From Berberis thunbergii (taxonomy: Eukaryota > Streptophyta > Magnoliopsida > Ranunculales > Berberidaceae), in NCBI GenBank assembly GCA_003290165.1, contig QNQO01006241.1:62001-126000 (forward strand): a stretch of 64,000 nucleotides of DNA, written 5' to 3'. The notes beneath the pieces are model-generated. The model ran no database searches, was not told where the DNA came from, and worked only from the letters and a program-made list of their open reading frames with translations. Shown one piece after another: positions 56,383 to 64,000 of the stretch; the first letter of the stretch is position 1, and the number at the start of each line of letters is the position of its first letter. A program made the translations under genes and the position numbers.

Positions 56383-59300
56383 ACTATGACTGCTTCAACC
56401 ACAACTACCGGATTTGCTGGCAAGTCAAGTATGTATAACCCTGCTATTAAATTTTCGTCTTTTACTGGAAATAGTGATTGGATAGTTGACTCTAGTGCAA
56501 CGGATCATATGACTTGTGATCGCTATAGGTCTAGTTATTTATCTTCTTGGTGTTCCAAAACTACCATTACTAATGCCAATGGTGTATTATCTCCAGTTGT
56601 TGGAATCGGTACAGTCTCTTTATCTCCCACATTAACTATCAAAATGTATTGTTTGTTTCGTCACTAAATTGCAACATTCTCTTTGCTAATCAGCTAACCA
56701 AGTCTCATAATTGTGTTGCTCCATTTTTTCCACTCATTGTGTTTTTCAGAACATCCATACCAAAGAGATTGGCAGTGGTAAACAAAGTGACAGATTGTAC
56801 TATCTGGAGGATGGGTTCCAACAATCTAACAGAGAATGACACACTCACTTGATGAGTGAAAATTTGGTTGACAAGAAAAAAGAAGAGATTTGGTTATAGC
56901 ATAAAAGACTAGGACATCCCTCATTTAGTTATCGTAGGAGATCATTTCCATCTTTATTCAATGTGTATAATGTTTCAGATTTTATTTATGAAACTTGTGT
57001 CATGGAAAAACGTCACCGTACTATTTTTCATTTGAGTGATACAAAGGTGGTTTTCCCTTTTTCACTAATACATTCGGATGTTTGGAGTCTGACACCACTT
57101 TCTACTCATAATGGGATGAAGTGATTCATTACATTTGTGGATGATTGTACTAGGATGACATGTGTTTATCAATTAAAGCACAAGAGTAATGTTTGCATAG
57201 TCTTTCCTTCTTTTTTTTTTTTTTTTTATCAATGGTGGTTACACAATTTGGTATTCCAATAAAAGTCTTTCATTCTGATAATGGTGGTGAATATTTAAAG
57301 CAAGAATTGAAGGAGTTCATGCGTTCGATGAGTATTATTCATCAAACAACTTTCCCTTCTTCTCCTCAACAAAATGGTATTACAGGACAAAAAAACAGGC
57401 ATCTATTGGAAGTCACTCGGTCTCTCTTGATTGTCGGTCATGTCCCATCTCATTTGTGCGGCAAGGCTTTGAATTCGACAGTCTACTTGATAAATCAAAC
57501 ACCTTCTAGTATCTTGAATTTTAGAAGACCATTGGATTATCTTTCTGATCACTATACTCTTCCTCCAGTTGTTCTTCTAGCTCCTCGATTTTTTGGGTGT
57601 GTAGTCTATGTTCACTTACATCCACATCAACGTAATAAGCTTGAATCTTAGGCCTTGAAGTGTGTGTTTGTTGGGTATGGAATGAATCAGAAAGGTTATC
57701 GGTATTATCATCATTCTTTGAGAAAGTTTTATGTTTCCATGGATGTCATCTTTCATGAGAAAGAACTCTTTTACACACCATCGACTATCGATTCATCACT
57801 TCAGGGGGAGAATCGAGATGAAGTGCTTCATCATGGAGACTTGGATTTTTTTTTTCTCTTTAAAGATTTTCCTTATAACCAGACGACCAGAAGTTCTCCT
57901 GAAATCCATCATTTGGAGGTTATCCAGACAACCGAACGATCAGAAGACCACCGGATGACCGAAGATAACTCTACCGTTTATTTGGCCGAAGACAGCTAGA
58001 CATCTACAATTGCTGAAAAAATCCACTCCATGATAGTACATCGTCTCCTAACACTTCTACAGAACCACTGAGTAAATGTTCTCCTGAAAATCCATTAGAG
58101 GTTTTTTATAATCCCACTCTTGTTGATGACAATATTGATCTTGAGTCTCAATCATATATGACAATATTGATTTTGAGTCTCAATCGTCCCAATATCACCT
58201 TCCACCCCGTTTTAACCGTGGCATACCACATATTAGATATGAACCTGATCCTAAAACCAAAGTTAGATATCCCATTAGTAATCATATGTCTTCCCAAAAG
58301 TTGTCCAAGTCATATGCGTCTTATGTATTGTAGTTATCGTATGTCTCTATTCTTAGTAAAATGCAAAAAGCTTTAGCAGATACTAGATGGACCAAAGCTA
58401 TGGCAGCACTTGAAAGAAATGTTACTGGGGAACTTGTGCCCTTACCTCAAGGAAAAAAGCAGTGGGATGTAGATGGGTATTTGCTATCAAGCACGAGGTG
58501 GATAGAACCATTGACAGATACAAAGCTTGACTAGTTGCAAAAGGGTATACACAGTCTTATGGGGTTGATTATCAAGAGACTTTTGCACTGCTTGCCAAAC
58601 TTAATACGGTGAGAGTGCTTTAATTATCTATGTTGATGAGATGGTGGTGACAGGTGATGACCATGATGAGATTGCTAGTTTACAACGTCGTTTGGACTCA
58701 GAATTTGAGATGAAACAGCTCGTTGACTTGAAATATTTTCTTGGGATTTAAGTAGCTCGATTAAAGCATGGCATTTTCTTATCTCAAAGGAAATATATTC
58801 TCAATCTATTAACTGAAACCAGGATGCTTGGATGCAAGCTTGTTGACACTCCTATTGAAAAGAATCAAAAGTTATTTCATTGTTTGGATGAACCTTGTAC
58901 TGATAAAGGGAAGTACCAGAGACTTGTGGGGAAACTGATTTATTTGTCTCATACCAGGCCAAGTATTACTTATGCAATTTGTGTAGTGAGTCAAATTATG
59001 CATAATTCTCGTAAACCTCACATGGATGTTGTGGAACACATATTGAGATATTTAAAGTCTGTTTCGGGTAAAGTGTTACTATACACTAAACATAATCACC
59101 TGAAGGTAGAAGGCTATACAGATGCAATCTGGGCAGGTTCAGCAGACAATAGAAGATCTACTTCAGGGTACTTTACATTTGTATGGGAAACCTTGTGACT
59201 TGGAGAAGTAAAAAACAACCGGTCATAGCCAGATCTAATGCAAAAGTTGAGTACATAGGCATGACTTTTGGGGTATGTGAGTTACTTTGGCTGAGAAACT

Positions 59301-59584
59301 TGTGGAGGGATTTACGTGTTAACACAAAACATGCAATGGATTTGTACTATGATAACACATCAGCTATTGAAATTGCTCATAATCCGGTTCCACATGATCA
59401 AACAAAGCACGTAGAGGTTGACAAACACTTCATCAAAAAGAAACTTGAAGCGGGAATTATTATCTTTCCGTTTGTGAAGTCTAAAAATCAACTAGTCGAT
59501 GTCCTTACTAAAGTTGTAGCAAGCAAGGCGTTTGGTGACTCTTTAGACAAGTTAGGTATATGCGATATCCATGCTCCAACTTGA
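56383..59584 (+). pseudogene. Copia polyprotein remnant
   Basis: Protease motif WIVDSSATDHMT (56,470-56,505; usual WIxDSGATxHMT). GAG-pre-integrase HKRLGHPSF (56,900-56,930). Integrase core with Asp in IHSDVWSL and in FHSDNGGEYL; the third acidic residue is lost: SPQQNGITGQKNRHLL at about 57,360-57,410 has Gly where the family has Glu. Then FGCVVYVHLHPHQRNKLES, CVFVGYGMNQKGYRYY. Reverse transcriptase begins at about 58,380 (TRWTKAMAALE), reads KGYTQSYGVDYQETFALLAK and stops at TVRVL, jumping to IYVDEMVVTGDDHDEI: the centre is deleted and the YVDD box reads YVDE. RNase H: YTDAIWAGSADNRRSTSGYF, SKKQPVIARSNAKVEY, LYYDNTSAIEIAHNPV, KHVEVDKHFIKKKL. Several stops and shifts besides. Confidence 0.92.
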
Positions 59585-59591
59585 GGGGGAG

Positions 59592-59818
59592 TGTTAAAAT
59601 TATGAGATTCTATTTCCTTATTTATGGAATTTGTTCTCATATTTCTTTCCCTTTTTTCATTCCCTAGAATCATCCTTATTTCCTCATTATTCTTCCTCCT
59701 TATTTTTCTCATTATTTTCCTCCTTGATTATATTTTTTGTGTATAAATATGATTCAATGTAAGCTTGAAGAGATAACATTAAATATAAGATTTTACTCTT
59801 TCAATTGTGTTCTTGACA
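59592..59818 (+). repeat. Copia 3' LTR
   Basis: 227 bp, TGTTAAAATTATGAG to TTCTTGACA, preceded by the purine tract and followed by CTACC. It lines up with the 5' LTR along its whole length with scattered substitutions and compensating small indels. Confidence 0.95.
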
Positions 59819-59823
59819 CTACC

Positions 59824-60282
59824 TACTATAAACATGTACTATGAAATGCACATATATTCATTGCCTACCATCAACTTACCTGGTCCGGATTGTCCAATGC
59901 ACTCTACCTACCATCACTAACAATAGCTTTCTTCAAAACTGGATATATTTCTACAAATTCACATTGAAAACTAGTTTCATAGATGAGGATAATTTGTCAT
60001 TTTAGGGAGGAGGATAGAACACCCAACCACTTGAAAAAGGACATGACTTTTTAACAACTAAAAACTAAGTAGGTTCTAAACTAGCACAGAAAATCGGGTT
60101 TAGACCCTTTTGGCTCAATTCCAATTTCTTTTGGGTAAAATCTTTAAGGGGTCTGTTTGATTCGCCATTTTCCTTGGGAAATGGATTTCATTTTCTTTGT
60201 TATGTAAATTTTCGTTGTTTGGTTGTATATTTACTGATGGAAAACCGATTCTTCATAAGACTGTTTTCCCACTATTCATGCG
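59824..60282. other. Unassigned sequence
   Basis: No gene or element boundary recognised. Confidence 0.4.
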
Positions 60283-61127
60283 AATCCAAGTAGGGGTGGG
60301 CACGGGCCGGGATGGGACGAGATAGACCCATCCCTATCTCATCCTGTTCATACGGGATCGGGACGGGACGGGATCAACGTACTCTCATTTTTTGACAAAT
60401 TACTGTTTACTCAAGACCCAATTTGCTTAGTTGAAATTAGGCAAAGGCAATTCATAGAACTACACATAAATAATAGCCTTAGATTGAGTATGCAACATCA
60501 TAATAAACTACCATAAATGATAGCTGAAATTCACATTGTAATTAAGATTTCTGCAGAGTTTTGAATGACTAAGAGGTGGACAGTATAATGGCAATGGTGG
60601 ACCTGCTCTACTATTTCGAATAGTAAACAAAATGATGAGTAGATTTGGGGTGCTAAGAATAATGTTTCATTATTGCTTTAAAAAAAACAGTCATTAAATT
60701 CATTGTCTTGACACAAAATAAAACTCTCCAATGTAGTTAGCAATCCCATTTTGAGTTTTAAAGAGTTTGCAATTAAATAATTCATTTAGAATTCTAGAAA
60801 TAAACCAATATCAAATATTTGTAGATATAGACTAATATCAATTACACTGATTTCAACTAAATTCATTTTTCTTCAATTACACTAATATTGCAATCCTAAA
60901 ATAAATAAACAAATAAATAATAAATATTAATAATAAATATTAATAATAAATATTAAAAAAATAGCTCGGGACAGGACGGGATTGAAAATCTTCATCCCAT
61001 CCCATCCCATTCTAGATCGGGACGGGATCGGGATGGAATTATTCAATCCCATTAAGACCCAAAAAATCGGAAAGGGATCGGGACGGGAACGGAATCGCGA
61101 GATGGGATGCCCACCCCTAAATCCAAG
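60283..61127. mobile_element. hAT-type MITE with perfect duplication AATCCAAG
   Basis: Body 60,291-61,119 (829 bp) begins TAGGGGTGGGCACGGG and ends ATGGGATGCCCACCCCTA: 12-bp TIRs TAGGGGTGGGCA, nearly perfect. AATCCAAG is at 60,283-60,290 and 61,120-61,127. Subterminal zones consist of GGGACGGGATCGGGA / CATCCCATCCC repeats on both sides; the middle is A/T-rich. It belongs to the same family as 27,118-27,772 and is related in its TIR to 23,188-25,503. Confidence 0.9.
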
Positions 61128-62640
61128 TCGGAGGGGGAGGCCTCAGAATTGGATTCATGGAAACGATTTCAATTTCCATATCTATTTTCCGTGCAACCAA
61201 ACAGACCCTAAATGTTAATTGTGTATTTTGCACTCAGGACCGAAACCAAGTCGTGACCACCCCAACAAGACCCACATCTAAGAGACCTGTTTTTATAATT
61301 TGAAACTGCCATACTCCATGCTTGTAATTGTTAGATGAAGGAAATAACTCATTTCTAGATTGGATTAGATATCAAATCATAGTATCTAGTATGAGTCCAG
61401 TGTTCAAGAAAGGTAAACGTTCTTCTTTCGTCTGCATAAGGATGAGCCAATTGCTTCTTAATGAACTAATGTGAAATCACAGTCAACTTTTAAAATTTTC
61501 CCCAATTACACATGAAGAACCTAAGCACAAACACACTACAGAAATTTGAACCTGCAAACTCCTCCAAAGAGGAGATGGGACAGAACAGGCTAGCAAATGC
61601 TAGGCAGTGGTGTGTTCACAATTTAAATTGTTTTTTTTTCTTTCAATTCTATATTTGCGCCATATTAACTTCCATTGTTTCTTCTCCATGACAGAATTAA
61701 AATCACAAAAGAGTACTTCAATTTTTGATGATGAATCTACTAAAGAGCTTCTAGCGAGATCACCAAATCCTGTCGGCAGAGATTATGGAAAACGAGAAGA
61801 TCAGAAAATGAGCGGCTATGTGCAATTAGGAATAAATAATTGATGAGCCTGGTCTATACAGTTATCAAAGTCTAAGGCCACAAGATGAAGCCTCTGACCT
61901 TTATTTAAGTTGTTCTTCCATCTGACATTATGTCATGGTCATTTAATGCTTCTCCTTATGAAGAAGATTCTCTCCTATACGAGTTTTCACTCTTGATCAA
62001 TAGAAAACCGAAATTGGATCATCTTCTTTAAGAAGTCAAACAATGACTTGTCGCCAGCATGAGATCTCCTCCAATTCAAACATTTGTATTCTCTTATTTG
62101 AGAGAATTTGATACCCAAAAACCTCACATTTCCACCTTTTACAGGGGTGGGGTACATCATACAGAAATTCTTCCTGTTTTTCGACCAATTCTTCAAAGTG
62201 GCTGCTAATTCCAGTTTGGAGCTTTGTTTCTAGACCTCTAAGTTTCAGCAATAGAAAGCTCAAATTTGACTGCTGAAAAAATGACCATCCTCCTAAATTG
62301 TAAGGCAGTGACGGGAAACTCAATACCACATGCTCATCTAAAACCTTTATTCCTCCTTGAAAACTTTTAAAGGAAAAACAGCCTCTATAACATTGCCCAA
62401 GTGGTCTAAAAATAAAAATCAAATTAAATCTCCAAATCACGCCGTTCCCATCAATATTCGATGCATTAAAAAACGAATCTTTGTTTGATGTGTTAGCCCA
62501 TCCTTTTCCCCTAACTCAAAAAACCCCTTGTTCTGTAAGTTGATACTGACCCTTCCCTCAACTCCCACCTCTTTAGTGAACATGACCATGCAAAACTCCT
62601 TTAGAAGAGTAGTGGGAAATATTTATTGGCATGATCTAGT
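61128..62640. other. Unassigned sequence with a possible exon
   Basis: On the plus strand, CTTCTCCATGACAG at about 61,681-61,694 could be a splice acceptor followed by an open stretch to 61,843 reading STSIFDDESTKELLARSPNP and GRDYGKREDQKMSGYVQLG. On the minus strand a frame at 62,036-62,440 (MIWRFNLIFIFRPLGQCYRG) has no match I know. Neither can be assigned. Confidence 0.3.
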
Positions 62641-62646
62641 TTCAGA

Positions 62647-63353
62647 CAGTGTTCTTCTAAAAATCGGTCTAGGCAGCCGCCTAGGCGCTAGAAAGTGGAA
62701 AACCGCTCAGATTAATGCCTGGGCGGGCTGTCTGGGCGGTTCTGGGCAGTCTGGGCGGTCTGGGCGGGTCTGGGCGGGGTCTAGGCGGTCTAGGCGGCCT
62801 AGGCGGTCTGGGAGATTTTTTTATTATTTTATTTTTTTATTTTTTATTTTTTAATAAGGTTGATTGTGTTCTTATTTATTGTTCTTTCAAATTTTTTAGA
62901 AATAAACTATTTAATTGTTTTTTTAGAAAATCTCGGGAATGAGCTTTGATGATGATGATGATGATATGTCTAAATGTAGCGAAGGATGATTACTTAATGG
63001 AATTCTCAAAGAATCTGCCGGTACCAATTTTACTAATGTAGATTTTATCAAACATAACTGAGGTTATTCATGCAATTTTAAGAAAAATAAGAGTACACAA
63101 ATTCAAATTTATATAAAGTACCCATCATGACCAACTTCAGTCATTTGAGTTTTAATAAATTTTGTTCACGATTGTTAATTTTTCATGTTTTTAAATTTTG
63201 CATATATATATTGACATTAAATTGGATGTAATTGATAAGGTATTATGCTTAACTTTTGTAAATTATTAAAGTTATAATACAATACCTAAGACCGCCTAGG
63301 CGCTAGGCACTTGCTCGCCGCCTGCCCAGCGCTTAGCGATTTTTAGAACACTG
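62647..63353. mobile_element. hAT-like short TIR element with G-rich tandem repeats
   Basis: Body about 707 bp, from CAGTGTTCTTCTAAAAATCG to CGATTTTTAGAACACTG, i.e. inverted CAGTGTTCTAAAAATCG ends (the left has a 3-base insertion). Both subterminal zones carry CCGCCTAGGCGCTAG-type sequence. Between 62,715 and 62,815 the plus strand holds about ten repeats of TCTGGGCGG / TCTAGGCGG. The flanking octamers (GTTTCAGA, GTGAGAAC) do not match, so the duplication is decayed or the class differs. Confidence 0.65.
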
Positions 63354-64000
63354 GTGAGAACTCTTTATTTCATTCTTGCTATGATACATAACTTGTTGTT
63401 TTGTCAACATACAGCTTGACGGAACATCCATCTCATGAAAAGTGAAAGCTACGCATAAGCTTCACGAAATGATGTACTTTCTGCAATAATACCCATAGGT
63501 GGTACTCTAGTGTTGAACTGATACTTATAGTAATAACATGTCTTCTGATGCAGTGACTCGGCCAGAAAGCTTTAGATTTTACATAGTAAACCATTATAGT
63601 ATCAACCACCACACCAGCTTTGACACTTTAATTGGTTTGAGATTCCTCATATGATACTAAATTATTGTCTTTAATCTGATTTGTTTATCAAATTCAGAAC
63701 CAGTGCAACTCTCTTGCCAATCATCATTTACTAATAATATAGAGTAGGTTCTGATTCCTCTAAGAAGATTCATCTCATGCAGCACTCTAGAATTTTTCAC
63801 GTTGCTCTTGGCTGCTGGGTGCTTCCAACACTTGGGCCTAAAACATTTTTCTTGATATAGATGCTTGGGGAAATTTCTGGCAATTTGACAAATGTCATTC
63901 ACATGCCAGAGCCGACGGAGGGACCGTGCGAATCACTTCTCCATATTTTATTATTTGCACTACTATGGCATCACTATCTGATTGCCTAATTTTGAATTAG
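63354..64000. other. Unassigned sequence
   Basis: No gene, RNA gene or element boundary recognised. Confidence 0.4.

Larger units (their letters stand above)
56014..59823 (+). mobile_element. Ty1/copia retrotransposon, 3.8 kb, defective, duplication CTACC
   Basis: Body 56,019-59,818 (3,800 bp) between CTACC at 56,014-56,018 and 59,819-59,823. LTRs of 227 bp each, then the initiator-Met primer site TGGTATCAGAGCC at 56,246 and a purine tract TTGAGGGGGAG before the right LTR. The internal region has the copia order protease, integrase, reverse transcriptase, RNase H. Gag is almost entirely missing, and part of the reverse transcriptase is deleted, so the element is internally deleted as well as mutated. 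Confidence 0.95.

Noticed and set aside
56155..56667. Intact novel protein of 170 residues
   Set aside because: It begins in the LTR, runs through the primer binding site and joins a remnant of the copia protease; it is a chance fusion after deletion of gag.

Overview
The window is nuclear DNA of a flowering plant, probably a eudicot. Evidence: intron-bearing fragments of plant genes (clathrin heavy chain, ribosomal protein S9, an organellar PPR protein, a plant mobile domain protein), Athila-, Tat- and Copia-type LTR retrotransposons with plant tRNA primer sites, CACTA elements with subterminal repeats, and many hAT-type elements. It is AT-rich, and I found no intact protein-coding gene: every recognisable host gene is truncated, frameshifted or interrupted. 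The species cannot be named from the sequence.

Left part (1-14,700). The last exons of a clathrin heavy chain gene (1-845) end prematurely. A CACTA end (to 1544) borders the 5' part of a degraded Ty3/gypsy element on the minus strand (gag, tRNA-Asp-like primer site, LTR to about 4324). A CACTA-like element starts at 4849. It carries hairpin subterminal repeats with a higher-order structure, three tRNA-Glu-like units and a 2.4 kb GATCA/AAGAA minisatellite. A tRNA-derived SINE, the 3' end of a gypsy element and an L1-type LINE split by a solo LTR follow.

Middle (16,700-30,500). A PPR pseudogene (minus strand) is followed by hAT elements with 8-bp target duplications at 20.4-22.5 kb and 23.2-25.5 kb, each holding a further TIR element, and by a plant mobile domain (PMD) pseudogene interrupted by a small hAT element.

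30,527-48,116 is one retrotransposon inside another. The outer element is a Tat-like non-autonomous element of about 7.3 kb, with 0.53 kb LTRs, tRNA-Asp primer site, gag, a 65-bp minisatellite and an antisense ORF with its own TATA box, but no visible pol. Its antisense ORF is split by a 10.25 kb Athila-like element (32,279-42,529) flanked by a perfect CTACT duplication, with gag, protease, reverse transcriptase, RNase H and integrase, all decayed.

Right part (48,117-64,000). A gypsy 3' remnant is followed by a broken three-exon RPS9 locus whose second intron carries a hAT element, a 3.8 kb defective Copia element (56,019-59,818) with perfect CTACC duplication, and two more short hAT-type elements. 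The region reads as nested-TE chromatin in which gene fragments decay. The most unusual parts are the pol-less gag element with a self-promoted antisense ORF and the CACTA element loaded with tRNA-like units and a GATC minisatellite.
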